Shown: positions 52,169-61,762, counted from the first letter of the stretch. The stretch is DNA of 64,000 bases from Methylotenera_A sp031422335 (GCA_031422335.1 JANOQW010000018.1:1-64000), one strand, 5' to 3'. The notes: generated from the sequence alone by a model not told the origin. Made by a program: numbers and translations.

Positions 52169-53245
52169 GTGAGCCACGTTTTGACTACTAATACGACCAA
52201 CACAAATTCTACCCCTACAAATTCTATTAGCTACCGCGATGCGGGTGTGGATATGGAAGCAGGTGATGCGCTGGTAGAACAAATTAAACCGTTTGCCAAG
52301 CGTACCATGCGCCCAGAAGTATTGGCGGGCATTGGCGGATTTGGCTCGCTGTTTGAAATGCCTAAAAAGTTTAAAAATCCAGTATTAGTTTCCGGCACCG
52401 ATGGCGTTGGCACAAAATTAAAACTGGCTTTTGAGCTGAATAAACATGACACGGTAGGCATCGATTTGGTCGCCATGAGCGTCAACGATATTTTAGTGCA
52501 AGGCGCTGAGCCGCTATTTTTTCTCGATTACTTTGCTTGTGGTAAGTTAGAAGTAGGCACCGCAGCGCAAGTGATTAAAGGCATTGCCGAGGGCTGCGAG
52601 CAATCTGGCTGCGCACTAGTGGGCGGCGAAACCGCCGAAATGCCAGGCATGTACCCAGCGGGAGAGTACGATTTGGCAGGCTTTGCGGTGGGTTGTGTCG
52701 ATAAAGAAAAAATCATCAACGGCTTGAGCATTAAGGCTGGCGATATCGTGTTGGGCTTAGCTTCTAGCGGCGCACATAGCAATGGTTATTCGTTGATTCG
52801 TAAGCTTATTGCAAATTCTGGCATTGATTTCGAATCAGACTTTCATGGTAGAAAATTTAAAGATGTAGTGATGGCGCCGACCAAAATTTATGTGAAATCA
52901 CTGCTTAAGCTTATCGAAACCTTGCCTGTAAAAGGCATGGCGCACATTACTGGCGGCGGCATTACCGAGAATATACCACGTGTGTTGCCGGCAGGTTTAA
53001 CCGCAGAAATTAGCGCCACAAGTTGGGAGCTTCCAGCCCTATTTAAGTGGCTGCAAGCGCAAGGCAATATTACGCATAGTGAGATGTATAAAACTTTTAA
53101 CTGCGGCATCGGCATGGCGGTGGTGCTGGATATTGCGCATGTGGCACAAGCCAAACAGTTGCTAGAAGCAGCGGGTGAAACGGTGTATGAGATTGGTGTG
53201 ATTCGCGCGCAAGCGGCAGGTGAAGCGCCGACCATCGTCGTATAA
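52169..53245 (+). CDS. purM: Phosphoribosylformylglycinamidine cyclo-ligase
   Basis: PurM (AIR synthetase) closes the imidazole ring in purine synthesis using ATP. The protein has about 358 residues. SYRDAGVDMEAGDALVEQIK near residue 21, the ATP region SGTDGVGTKLKLAF, and ALVGGETAEMPGMY are typical. The start could be the GTG at 52169 or the TTG at 52181; the latter has AAGTGAG seven bases before it. The N-terminus before residue 20 is Asn/Thr-rich and not conserved. purN is not adjacent. Confidence 0.95.
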   Translation: MSHVLTTNTTNTNSTPTNSISYRDAGVDMEAGDALVEQIKPFAKRTMRPEVLAGIGGFGSLFEMPKKFKNPVLVSGTDGVGTKLKLAFELNKHDTVGIDLVAMSVNDILVQGAEPLFFLDYFACGKLEVGTAAQVIKGIAEGCEQSGCALVGGETAEMPGMYPAGEYDLAGFAVGCVDKEKIINGLSIKAGDIVLGLASSGAHSNGYSLIRKLIANSGIDFESDFHGRKFKDVVMAPTKIYVKSLLKLIETLPVKGMAHITGGGITENIPRVLPAGLTAEISATSWELPALFKWLQAQGNITHSEMYKTFNCGIGMAVVLDIAHVAQAKQLLEAAGETVYEIGVIRAQAAGEAPTIVV

Positions 53246-53295
53246 GACCACTTTTCAACTGATGCGTTGAATAATCTTATTGAATGCTATGAAAG

Positions 53296-54054
53296 GTGAC
53301 GCCTTTGAAAATAATGCTGTTGAAATTAACGCAAATTTTGTTGTTTTTAGGCTTATTAAATATAGGTGCGATGACACAAGCCGCGCCCGAAAAAGCTAAG
53401 TCCCAAATATCCAAACCTAGGCTCATTCAACTGGAATACGATGTCACGCGCGATGGCAAGCTGTTTGCCAGGGTAAAAGAGCATTTTAGCCAAAACGGTA
53501 AACAATACAATATTAAATCGGTGACTAAGGGTGTGGGTGTTTATGCATTAATGGGTGAGCGCGTACTCACTAGCACTGGTGCGGTCTCCAAGGCAGGTTT
53601 AAAGCCAAGTCATTTTGAGTTGCATCAAGGAAAAAGTGCAAAAAAAACCTTAATTGCAGATTTTAACTGGACTAAAAACATATTAGTCATGCAAGTAAAA
53701 GGTGAAACCAGAACCGAGAAATTGGAGGCGGGCACGCAAGATTTAGCCAGTTACGCCTACCAATTTATGTACTTGTATATGCTTAATGCGCCCACTAAAG
53801 ATGAAGTAAAGGTGATGCTGACTACAGGTAAAAAACTGAATCAATATACCTACAAAGTGCTGGCGCGCGCTGAAAAATTGGATGCGGCCAACAAAACTTT
53901 TAAAGTGTTGCATATCTCTAACCAAGCCAGCGCTGGTGACGAAAAAAAACAGCTTTGGCTGGCAGAAGATCAGCATTATTTGCCTGTGCGCTATGCATTA
54001 GAGGAAGATGGCGATAAGTTTGAGCAAACATTGACGAAAATTCATGTGGAATAA
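53296..54054 (+). CDS. DUF3108 domain-containing exported protein
   Basis: This protein of about 252 residues has a signal peptide (about 7-30, ending in MTQAA). It matches DUF3108, a family of beta-rich periplasmic proteins of unknown function. The central TQDLASYAYQFMYL segment and the KLWLAEDQHYLPVRY-like end are the conserved parts. GTG 53296, TTG 53305 and ATG 53314 are all possible starts. The TTG has AAAGG best placed. It overlaps the following gene by 11 bases, and that gene is a second DUF3108 member. Confidence 0.8.
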   Translation: MTPLKIMLLKLTQILLFLGLLNIGAMTQAAPEKAKSQISKPRLIQLEYDVTRDGKLFARVKEHFSQNGKQYNIKSVTKGVGVYALMGERVLTSTGAVSKAGLKPSHFELHQGKSAKKTLIADFNWTKNILVMQVKGETRTEKLEAGTQDLASYAYQFMYLYMLNAPTKDEVKVMLTTGKKLNQYTYKVLARAEKLDAANKTFKVLHISNQASAGDEKKQLWLAEDQHYLPVRYALEEDGDKFEQTLTKIHVE

Positions 54055-55153
54055 ACTTGCCGAAATTTTGCAACAGCCTGCATCAAAGCGTTTAGTCGTT
54101 GCCATTGTTATCTCAGCTGTTTTGCACACACTTTTTTTTGGCAGCATGCATTCTTTTTTGCCAAATATTAAGCAAGAAATGCATTTAATCGAGGCGCGCA
54201 TTCAAATGCCAAAGACAATTCCTCAGCCTGCTCTAGAGCCAATAGCAGAGCCACTGCCAGAAGTGCTTGCGGAGCTGGAGCCAGTAGTAGAGCCTAAAGT
54301 TGAAGAAGTGACTGAGCCAGAACCTGTTTCGACCAAACCTGAACCAGTGTCGGAAATTACGCCAAGCCCAGAAGTAAAGCCAGAGCCGCCTGCTCCTGAG
54401 CAAAATGTAGAACCAATGACAGACAGAGATCGTTTTCCAATTGCTATTGATGACCAATCGCAGCCTCAAGACTTCGGCTTAGTAATTAACGAAAATGCCT
54501 ACCAATATATAGAAACCGAGTTTGATGTACGCACTAAGATTGATGGCGAGGCAGAAGGCAAGGCAAAGATCACCTATAACTTAATTGAAGGTAAGCAATA
54601 TCAAATAAGATGGCTCACCGAAGGCAGTGGAATTATGGCTTTGTTGTTTCCAGAGTTATTGCAAATCAGCGAAGGCGAGCTGACCAAAGCTGGCTTGCGA
54701 CCGAATAGTTATTTATATCGGTTTGGTAATAAAGTGGATAAAAGTCGCTCTGCTAGTTTTGATTGGCAACGCAAAAAAGTAAGCTTATTAACAGCTAAAG
54801 GCACTAAAACTGAAGATTTACCCGATGGCACGCAAGATTTGCTCAGTTTTATGTATCAATTTATGCATGTGGCGCCACTGCAGCAGATGCAGATGCCGAT
54901 AGTCAATGGCAAAAAATTACGCATTTACGATTATAGTTTTGAAGGTGAAGAGCAAGTTAATTCGCCACTTGGCGAGCTAAAAACCTTGCATCTTTTGCAT
55001 AGCAGCAGTAATGAAGAAGAAAAAACTGAGCTGTGGTTAGCGATTGATTATCAGTATGTGCCAGTAAAAATCCGTAAAATAGAGGGCGATGGTAAAATAG
55101 TAGAAATGCTGGCAACGCGCATCACCACCAATCGGCCGGTAATTAATCAATAA
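54044..55153 (+). CDS. DUF3108 protein with TonB-like N-terminus
   Basis: The 369 residues comprise an N-terminal membrane helix (about 18-38), a Pro/Glu/Val-rich linker (about 57-130, with many P-E and E-P pairs), and a C-terminal DUF3108 domain (about 145-360). The domain shares LxDGTQDLLSFMYQFM with the upstream gene. The helix plus periplasm-spanning linker layout recalls TonB, with the DUF3108 domain in place of the TonB C-terminal domain. No TonB energiser genes are adjacent. The two DUF3108 genes overlap and probably act together. Confidence 0.8.
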   Translation: MWNKLAEILQQPASKRLVVAIVISAVLHTLFFGSMHSFLPNIKQEMHLIEARIQMPKTIPQPALEPIAEPLPEVLAELEPVVEPKVEEVTEPEPVSTKPEPVSEITPSPEVKPEPPAPEQNVEPMTDRDRFPIAIDDQSQPQDFGLVINENAYQYIETEFDVRTKIDGEAEGKAKITYNLIEGKQYQIRWLTEGSGIMALLFPELLQISEGELTKAGLRPNSYLYRFGNKVDKSRSASFDWQRKKVSLLTAKGTKTEDLPDGTQDLLSFMYQFMHVAPLQQMQMPIVNGKKLRIYDYSFEGEEQVNSPLGELKTLHLLHSSSNEEEKTELWLAIDYQYVPVKIRKIEGDGKIVEMLATRITTNRPVINQ

Positions 55154-55187
55154 ACACTTAAGCAAAAAACTAAATATAAAGACAATA

Positions 55188-56624
55188 ATGAACGCAAACT
55201 TACTCCGCCAAACCGCCATGATGCTCACCAACATACTGGAGTTTAATAGCCCAGCCGATGCCAAATTGAGCGAATTTTTTCGCAACAATCGTGAGCTTGG
55301 CACCAAAGAGCGCGCCTTTGTGGCAGAGAGTGTGTATGGCGTGCTGCGCCGTTTGCGCTTTTTAAGCACCGTAGCGGCGAACGAGCAAGGCGACCCAGAT
55401 GATGCGCGTAAGCTCATTTTGGCGTGGTTGTTGCGGGTAGAGGGCAAAAGCATCCGCGAGTTAGAACCTATTTTAAGCGAGCAACAAACCGAGTGGGCGC
55501 AAGCGATTAAAGCTAAATCGACTGAAAACTTGCCGTTGGCAGTGCAAGCTGATGTGCGTGATTGGCTGTGGGCCAAGCTGGTGGCGCAATATGGCGAGGC
55601 GGAAGCGCTGACCATTTGCCGCAGCATGTTCGAGCAGGCTAGCCTAGATTTACGGGTGAACACCATTAAAGGCAATCGCGAAGATGTGCTTAAAAAAATG
55701 CTGGCCGAGAATACCAATAACCAAGATATTATTGCCATTACGCCGCTTTCGCCAATTGGTATTCGCATGCCAAATAGGTTGGGCATTAATCGCCACGTGC
55801 TGTTTACCGAAGGCAAAATTGAGGTGCAAGATGAAGGTAGTCAGCTTTTAAGTTATCTAGTCGCGCCAAAACGTGGCCAAATGATCGCCGATTTTTGTGC
55901 AGGGGCGGGTGGTAAAACTTTAGCGATTGGCGCGCTGATGAAAAATACAGGCCGCTTGTATGCGTTTGATATTTCCGAAAAACGCTTGCAGAACTTGGGC
56001 CAACGCCTAAAACGATCTGGGCTTTCAAATTTGCATGCGCAACTGATTACGGGCGAAAGTGACCAAAAATTAAAACGCTTAAACGGTAAATTTGATCGTG
56101 TGTTGGTGGATGCGCCGTGCAGTGGCTTGGGTACTTTGCGCCGCAACCCCGATTTAAAATGGCGCTTTGAAGCCAGTGATATTGGCGAGTTAAACGTGAA
56201 GCAAAGCAATATTTTGGCGCGCGCCGCCAAGTTGGTTAAAGCGGGTGGGCGCCTAATTTATGCGACTTGCAGCTTATTGCAAGATGAAAATGAAGCGATT
56301 GCAGAAGCGTTTTTAGCTGCCAATGCTGAGTTTATTTTAGTGCCAGCCAATGAAGTGCTGGCGCAGCAACAAATTAAAGTAGATACAGGAAAATACTTAA
56401 AACTATTGCCGCATTTGCATGGCACCGATGGCTTTTTTGCAGCGGTATTTGAAAAAGCGAATCCGACCAAAACTATCGAGGCCAAAGTGACCGAGCTGGA
56501 AGCCAATATCCATGAGACTTCTGGAGCATCGAAAATGAAGGCTGTTAAAATTAAAGCAGAAAAGACAGCAAAAGCAAAAACCGTAAAAGCTAAGGTATTT
56601 AAAGCCAAGGCCGATAAAATTTAG
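55188..56624 (+). CDS. RsmB/NOP2-family RNA C5-cytosine methyltransferase
   Basis: This 478-residue protein is a second member of the RsmB-type family in the window. It has FCAGAGGKTLAIGAL (SAM motif I) and two catalytic Cys motifs, VDAPCSGLGTLRRNPDLKW and ATCSLLQDENE. It differs from rsmB in lacking a clear NusB domain. The target base is not predictable from sequence. The C-terminus beyond residue 430 is a low-complexity Lys/Ala/Thr tail. Residues 436-448 (ELEANIHETSGAS) are encoded by a palindromic repeat copy. Confidence 0.88.
   Translation: MNANLLRQTAMMLTNILEFNSPADAKLSEFFRNNRELGTKERAFVAESVYGVLRRLRFLSTVAANEQGDPDDARKLILAWLLRVEGKSIRELEPILSEQQTEWAQAIKAKSTENLPLAVQADVRDWLWAKLVAQYGEAEALTICRSMFEQASLDLRVNTIKGNREDVLKKMLAENTNNQDIIAITPLSPIGIRMPNRLGINRHVLFTEGKIEVQDEGSQLLSYLVAPKRGQMIADFCAGAGGKTLAIGALMKNTGRLYAFDISEKRLQNLGQRLKRSGLSNLHAQLITGESDQKLKRLNGKFDRVLVDAPCSGLGTLRRNPDLKWRFEASDIGELNVKQSNILARAAKLVKAGGRLIYATCSLLQDENEAIAEAFLAANAEFILVPANEVLAQQQIKVDTGKYLKLLPHLHGTDGFFAAVFEKANPTKTIEAKVTELEANIHETSGASKMKAVKIKAEKTAKAKTVKAKVFKAKADKI
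56493..56529. repeat. Palindromic repeat copy in the methyltransferase tail
   Basis: GAGCTGGAAGCC, the loop AATATCCATGA, then GACTTCTGGAGCATC. It is close to the family with several substitutions in the right arm. It is translated in the same frame of the element as the fmt copy. Confidence 0.75.
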
Positions 56625-56629
56625 CTTAT

Positions 56630-57868
56630 ATGAAACTGCCCAGCCTTAATATTCAAATTTTAGTTGCTGCTATTGTTGGCGTAGCGGTTGGATTATATTT
56701 TCATTCACTCGGTGCAGATAATGATTTGGTCAAAGGCGGTTTATATACGGCTGGCCTTATCGGTACGCTGTTCATTGATTTACTCAAAATGATTTTAATC
56801 CCGCTGGTGTTTTGTAGCATTGCGGTTGGTATTGCAAATTTACGCCAGCATCAGCAAATGCACAGAGTTTGGATTAGCACGCTGCTATTTTTTGGCTTTA
56901 CCATGGCCATCGCCATCACTTTAGGCATGGTAGCCAGCAATTATTTTAAACCCGGTGCAGGTATGCAAATTGCCATGTTTGCTGATGCCATGGGCGAATT
57001 TAAAACCCAACAGTTGCCGCTGCCCGAATTTTTTGCACAGTTTTTACACAGTCTTTTTATGAATCCATTTCAGGCCTTAGCTAAAGGCGATGTGATGGCA
57101 GTGGTGATTTTTGCGCTCATTTTAGGTATTGCGTTGGTGATGGGTGGTGAGCGTTACAAAAATATTCTCGCGCTGTTGCAAGAAGGCCTAGAAATTACCA
57201 TGCGTATTGTCAGTTGGGTGATGGTGTTAGCTCCATTAGGTATTGCTGCGTTGCTGATTAAGCTGATTGCCACGCAAGATACTGCCATGTTGGGCACCAT
57301 GGCCAAGTTTATGACCGTGGTGATTGGCACCACGCTGTTACATGGCGTGGTGATTTTGCCGCTACTTTTATATCTGATTACAGGCAAAACGCCGTTGTGG
57401 TTTTGGCGCGGTGCTCGTGAGGCTTTAGTCACGGCATTTGCCACCAGTTCGAGCAGCGCCACGCTGCCTGTTACCATGCGCTGTACCACCCAACATTTAC
57501 ACGTAAAACCAGAAATTGCCGGTTTTGTGGTGCCGCTGGGCGCCACGGTGAATATGGATGGTACTGCATTATATGAGGCCGCCGCCGCTTTATTTATTGC
57601 TAACTTGGTCGGTATAGACCTTAATTTAACCCAGCAAATGATCGTGTTTGTGACTGCCATGATTGCCGCTATTGGCGCACCTGGCATTCCTAGTGCGGGC
57701 ATGGTGACCATGGTGATGGTGTTGCAAAGTGTGGGTTTGCCTGTGGAGGCCATTGCTATTTTATTGCCGATTGATAGGCTATTAGATACCTTGCGCACTA
57801 CCGTGAACGTGCAAGGCGATATGATTGGCAGTTTAGTCGTACAAAAACTTGTTTCTAAACCTAATTAA
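56630..57868 (+). CDS. Dicarboxylate/amino acid:cation symporter
   Basis: This 412-residue DAACS/SLC1-like transporter has about eight helices and two re-entrant loops. The serine-rich motif TAFATSSSSATLP near residue 271 (HP1) and NMDGTALYEA near residue 305 are hallmark sequences. Members import dicarboxylates or glutamate/aspartate with Na+ or H+. Glutamate versus C4-dicarboxylate specificity cannot be read here. It starts 5 bases after the methyltransferase stop, suggesting co-transcription. Confidence 0.93.
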   Translation: MKLPSLNIQILVAAIVGVAVGLYFHSLGADNDLVKGGLYTAGLIGTLFIDLLKMILIPLVFCSIAVGIANLRQHQQMHRVWISTLLFFGFTMAIAITLGMVASNYFKPGAGMQIAMFADAMGEFKTQQLPLPEFFAQFLHSLFMNPFQALAKGDVMAVVIFALILGIALVMGGERYKNILALLQEGLEITMRIVSWVMVLAPLGIAALLIKLIATQDTAMLGTMAKFMTVVIGTTLLHGVVILPLLLYLITGKTPLWFWRGAREALVTAFATSSSSATLPVTMRCTTQHLHVKPEIAGFVVPLGATVNMDGTALYEAAAALFIANLVGIDLNLTQQMIVFVTAMIAAIGAPGIPSAGMVTMVMVLQSVGLPVEAIAILLPIDRLLDTLRTTVNVQGDMIGSLVVQKLVSKPN

Positions 57869-57875
57869 ATAACCA

Positions 57876-58406
57876 ATGCTAAATTTTTATAAAGCCGAAC
57901 TGGTCGATGCAGAAGCCATTGCTGCGCTAATAAATTCAGCCTATCGCGGCGAAACTAGCCGCAAGGGTTGGACCACTGAAGCTGATATCTTAGATGGCCT
58001 GCGCACCACAACGGCGGAGGTTGGCAAGCTGATTAAGCGGGACGATGCGTTTATTATCATTGGTGTTTTTAACGATGAAATTGTCGCCACTATTTGTTGC
58101 GAGTGCCAAGAACTTGCCTTTAAAAGCACCAGTCATTTTGGCATGATTGCGGTGAAGCCGCGCCTGCAAAATAAAGGCTATGGTAAATCACTTATTAAAG
58201 CGGCAGAGGCAATGACGCTAAGAGAATGGCGCGTGGCGGGCTTTCATATGGCAGTGATTTCTATTCGGCACGAGCTGATTGCATTTTACGAGCGGCTTGG
58301 CTATAAACGTACCGGGGAGTTTATAGACTTTCCTGTTAAATCAGATATGTGGCAACCAAAAGTCGAAGGTTTGAATTTGCAGTATTTAGCAAAATTAGTT
58401 ATTTAG
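57876..58406 (+). CDS. GNAT family N-acetyltransferase
   Basis: This 176-residue single GNAT domain has the acetyl-CoA loop MIAVKPRLQNKGYGKSLI, the R/Q-x-x-G-x-G/A pattern, near residues 89-107. The C-terminal ERLGYKRTGEFIDFP motif is also characteristic. The acceptor substrate is unknown. It follows the symporter by 7 bases and is the last gene before the convergent RND pump genes. Confidence 0.85.
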   Translation: MLNFYKAELVDAEAIAALINSAYRGETSRKGWTTEADILDGLRTTTAEVGKLIKRDDAFIIIGVFNDEIVATICCECQELAFKSTSHFGMIAVKPRLQNKGYGKSLIKAAEAMTLREWRVAGFHMAVISIRHELIAFYERLGYKRTGEFIDFPVKSDMWQPKVEGLNLQYLAKLVI

Positions 58407-58431
58407 CTTTATAAAACACGCACAACCAAAA

Positions 58432-58472
58432 GCATGCCCTGTAGCCCAATATCCATGCGGCTTTCGCGCATG
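58432..58472. repeat. Palindromic repeat copy 3' of the GNAT gene
   Basis: CATGCCCTGTAGCCC, the exact loop AATATCCATGC, then GGCTTTCGCGCATG. The arms have drifted but keep paired ends (CATGC / GCATG). It lies between convergent genes. Confidence 0.8.
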
Positions 58473-58492
58473 AATAAGCAGCTTCAGCTGGT

Positions 58493-58529
58493 ATGTTCTG
58501 CGGTGACAACCCTTGCGGTTGCAGAGCAT
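58493..58529. repeat. Second, divergent palindromic repeat copy with T tail
   Basis: ATGTTCTGC and GCAGAGCAT pair around a changed loop, and a TTTTTT run follows. The outer arms equal those of the copy at 10405-10443; the loop (about 19 nt) has lost the family core. It is probably a terminator between the GNAT and RND genes. Confidence 0.6.
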
Positions 58530-58545
58530 CTTTTTTGGCTCGTAT

Positions 58546-61500
58546 TTATATTGGCTGTTTAAGTAGCCTATTGGCGTGAAATTTTTCTATGCCATTCATC
58601 ACCAACGAATACGCGGCGGGCACGACAACTAAAGTAAGCAGTGTAGAAGAAATCATGCCACCAATAATGGCGACTGACAGTGGCTTATTGGTTTCTGAGC
58701 CTGCACCTAAGCCAATAGCTGCGGGCAGCAACGCCAGAATAATCGTCAGTGAGGTCATCACCACTGGCCTCAATCGCACTGGGCAGGCTTCTCGCAATGC
58801 ATCATCTATGCCTGCGCCTTTATCGCGCAATTGGTTGGTTAAATCAACTAACAAGATAGAATTTTTTGCTACTAAGCCAATCAGCAATACCAGCCCAATC
58901 ATCGAGAATATATTCAGTGTGTCGCCCGAAATTAGCAATGCAATCAAACCGCCAATAATGGCCAGCGGCTGTGCCAACATAATAATTAGCGGTTGAATAA
59001 ATGAGTTAAATTGGCTGGCCAACACCATGTAAAGCAGTAAAAATGCCAGTAAAAATACAAATTTTAAGTTTTGCATGGTTTTGCTCAGCTCTTCTGCTTG
59101 GCCTGTGTATTTAAGATTGTAAGATGGTGGCACAATTTCAGCCGCAGTTTTATTGACTAAATCTACCGCCTCACCTAAAGGCACAGCGGGATTTGCATAA
59201 AAATTGACTGCATATTGCAAATCGTAACGGCCGATTACCGCCGCGCCTAACTCAGTTTTAAAGCTGGCCACTGCATCTAAACGTATCAGCTCGCCACTAC
59301 TGCTGCGCAAATAAATTTTGCTTAAATCGGCAGCAGTTTTAAGTACCTCTTCACCCGCTTTTAAACGAATATCGTAGCGCTGGCCGTCGCTGGTAGTATC
59401 GTTATATCTGGCCACATTGATACCACCTGCGTATAAACTAACGGCTGTCGCAATTTCATTTGCATTTAAGCCCAGCGCAGCAGCGCGCGGGCGATCAATT
59501 TGCATTTTTAGCTGTGGTAAATCTAGCTGCACGTCCAAGTCCACTCTGCCTAAATCAGGGCTTTTACTTAAAGTTTGTTGCAGTTGTTGCGAGATGCTGC
59601 CAATTTCTTGCAAATTTGTGCCAGTGAGGCTGAACTGCAATTTTTCTGACCGCTGACCGCGTATGACCGATGTCGGCGAGGGACTTGCCCGTACACCAGG
59701 AATTTTGTCCAACTCTATTCTGAGTTGTTTCATTAGTTCTTTTTGGCTAATGTCACGCTGCTCTTTAGGTTTTAGGCGTACGCTGACATTGCCTTGATTG
59801 ACCTGCCCACGTGAGCCTCCGCCTATGCTAGCGTAGTAGCTTTCTATTGCGTTGTTACGTTTGGCTAGCACTGCCTCAACCAATCTCATGCGGGAGTCGG
59901 TATATTCTAAGTTTGAACCTAACGGTGTTTTTACGTTAATACTAAAGCTGCTTTCGTCAGATTCTGGCACAAAATCTTTGGCGACATATTTAAGCGAAAA
60001 ATAGCCACTTACCAGCACAAACATTAAGGTAAATAGCAGTACAGCAGCACGATGATGCAACGCCATGGTCAGCAATTTTTTATATACGCTATCCATGCGG
60101 TCTAAGCCGCGACCAAACATGCGATAGAGCGCATTATCAGCGGCAGTGACGCTTAAATAGCGTGAACACAACATCGGCGTGAGCGTGAGCGATACGAATA
60201 AAGACACCAATACGCCGAACGTGACGACAACGGCAAACGACTTGAAGAACATACCAATCACGCCATCCATAAAAATCACAGGCGCGAAAATACACACCAA
60301 GGAGAGTGATGAGGCAAGCACCGCAAACACCACCTCATTGCTGCCATTTAGCGTGGCAAGCTTGCGGAATGCATCCACTTTTAGTGGATTTTTTAAGTCA
60401 GCTACGCTGATACCAGTACCAACTTCGCCCGACATATGCCGCAATATACTCTCTCGTACCACAATCGCGTCATCTACCACCACGCCTATCAGCAGCAGCA
60501 AAGCTAGCAACGTCATGCTATTAAAGGTGTAGCCTGCAAAGTACATGACGGCAATTGCCCCCAGCAGCGAAACGGGAATCTCTAAACAAATCATCAAGGT
60601 AGAGCTAAACGAGCGCATAAAAATCAACACAATGAGCGCGGCAAACAGCGTACCTTCTATCAAGTGTTCTTTTAGGCCTGCCACCATTTGCTTAATAAAA
60701 ATGGAATCGTTAGTCGATATTTCTAGTTGCAAACCAGGTGGTAAGCTAGGCCTTACTTCGTTATCTAGCCGGTCTATGACTTCATCAATGATTTGCGCGG
60801 TGTTGGCATTGGCGATTTTTACCATACCAATACCCACTGCAGGCTTGCCGTTAAAGCGTGCAATTTGGCGATTATCGGTAATGCCGTCTTCTATGGTGGC
60901 AATATCTTTTAAGCGCGTTGCAACGCCCTCGCGCGTAATCACCACCATTTCACCAAGCTCTTTGGTGCTGTGAAACTCTAGGTCAATTTTGAGTAATTTC
61001 TCGGCTTGGCTGCTCACCAAAAAGCCACCTGGTAGCTGCACATGCTCGCGATTAAACGCGGCAATTAAATCGGCAGCGCTTAGCTTATAAGCCGCCATAC
61101 GCTCGGGGATGACATTGACGCGAATCACGCGATCGCGCCGCCCGCCAAGCTGGACTTCGCCTACGCCGTTGATGGTTTCAAACTTTTTCTTGAGTACATT
61201 ATTGGCGTATAAATTAAGTTGTTGAATCGTGCGGTCGCCAGTGAGCGATAGCCAAATCACAGGTGCTGCATTGGTATCCACCTTATAAACTGAGGGCGGA
61301 TCAGTATCTGTGGGCAAGCGTCGTAACACTTGATTCACTTTGGCCTGTACTTCGTTATAAGCCACATCAATATCTTTACCTAAGGAGAAAGTAATATTGA
61401 TACTGGAAACGCCAGGTGATGAGGCGGATTGAATATGCTCAATGCCTGGCGTGGTGTTGATGGCAGATTCGATGACGCTAGTGATGCTGGTGTCCACTAC

Positions 61501-61671
61501 ATCAGGGTCGGCACCCCGTAAAACGGTGTTGACCATAATCACGGGGAAATCAATCGAGGGAATACGATCGATGCCGATGCGTTGATAGGCGATTAAGCCA
61601 AATAAAATAATGACGCCAGATAGCATCCAGGCGAGGACGTGACGTTTAATCGATAGCTCAGGCAATGTCAT
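58546..61671 (-). CDS. RND efflux pump inner-membrane permease (HAE1-like)
   Basis: This 1041-residue permease has the 12-helix RND layout with two large periplasmic loops (about 30-330 and 560-870). The proton-relay Asp pair is in GVVVDDAIVVRE near residue 405, and a lysine region is near residue 940. FVPESDESSFSINVKTPLG belongs to the porter domain. It exports drugs or solvents with the adaptor encoded upstream (193 bases before its start). No TolC-like gene is in the window; substrate specificity cannot be told. Confidence 0.95.
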   Translation of the reverse strand: MTLPELSIKRHVLAWMLSGVIILFGLIAYQRIGIDRIPSIDFPVIMVNTVLRGADPDVVDTSITSVIESAINTTPGIEHIQSASSPGVSSINITFSLGKDIDVAYNEVQAKVNQVLRRLPTDTDPPSVYKVDTNAAPVIWLSLTGDRTIQQLNLYANNVLKKKFETINGVGEVQLGGRRDRVIRVNVIPERMAAYKLSAADLIAAFNREHVQLPGGFLVSSQAEKLLKIDLEFHSTKELGEMVVITREGVATRLKDIATIEDGITDNRQIARFNGKPAVGIGMVKIANANTAQIIDEVIDRLDNEVRPSLPPGLQLEISTNDSIFIKQMVAGLKEHLIEGTLFAALIVLIFMRSFSSTLMICLEIPVSLLGAIAVMYFAGYTFNSMTLLALLLLIGVVVDDAIVVRESILRHMSGEVGTGISVADLKNPLKVDAFRKLATLNGSNEVVFAVLASSLSLVCIFAPVIFMDGVIGMFFKSFAVVVTFGVLVSLFVSLTLTPMLCSRYLSVTAADNALYRMFGRGLDRMDSVYKKLLTMALHHRAAVLLFTLMFVLVSGYFSLKYVAKDFVPESDESSFSINVKTPLGSNLEYTDSRMRLVEAVLAKRNNAIESYYASIGGGSRGQVNQGNVSVRLKPKEQRDISQKELMKQLRIELDKIPGVRASPSPTSVIRGQRSEKLQFSLTGTNLQEIGSISQQLQQTLSKSPDLGRVDLDVQLDLPQLKMQIDRPRAAALGLNANEIATAVSLYAGGINVARYNDTTSDGQRYDIRLKAGEEVLKTAADLSKIYLRSSSGELIRLDAVASFKTELGAAVIGRYDLQYAVNFYANPAVPLGEAVDLVNKTAAEIVPPSYNLKYTGQAEELSKTMQNLKFVFLLAFLLLYMVLASQFNSFIQPLIIMLAQPLAIIGGLIALLISGDTLNIFSMIGLVLLIGLVAKNSILLVDLTNQLRDKGAGIDDALREACPVRLRPVVMTSLTIILALLPAAIGLGAGSETNKPLSVAIIGGMISSTLLTLVVVPAAYSLVMNGIEKFHANRLLKQPI

Positions 61672-61741
61672 TTACAAATCCAAACTTCGTCATTATGCTC
61701 AAAAATATAAAAATGGGTTCTTGCAAAAAATTATTAGTTAC

Positions 61742-61762
61742 GACATAACCTAAAGGTTAGTC
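61742..61762. promoter_or_regulatory. Inverted repeat between RND adaptor and permease
   Basis: GAC-A-TAACCT-AA-AGGTTA-GTC is a 21-bp near-palindrome (one unpaired base) in the 193-base gap between adaptor and permease. It could bind a dimeric repressor or form a mild 3' hairpin. No regulator gene is adjacent. Confidence 0.3.

Noticed and set aside
4911..58529. Palindromes as DNA uptake sequences, suggested by the presence of dprA
   Set aside because: Uptake words are about 10-12 bp and occur roughly once per kb; these are 40-bp elements about every 5 kb with a non-palindromic core. The idea is not excluded but is weakly supported.
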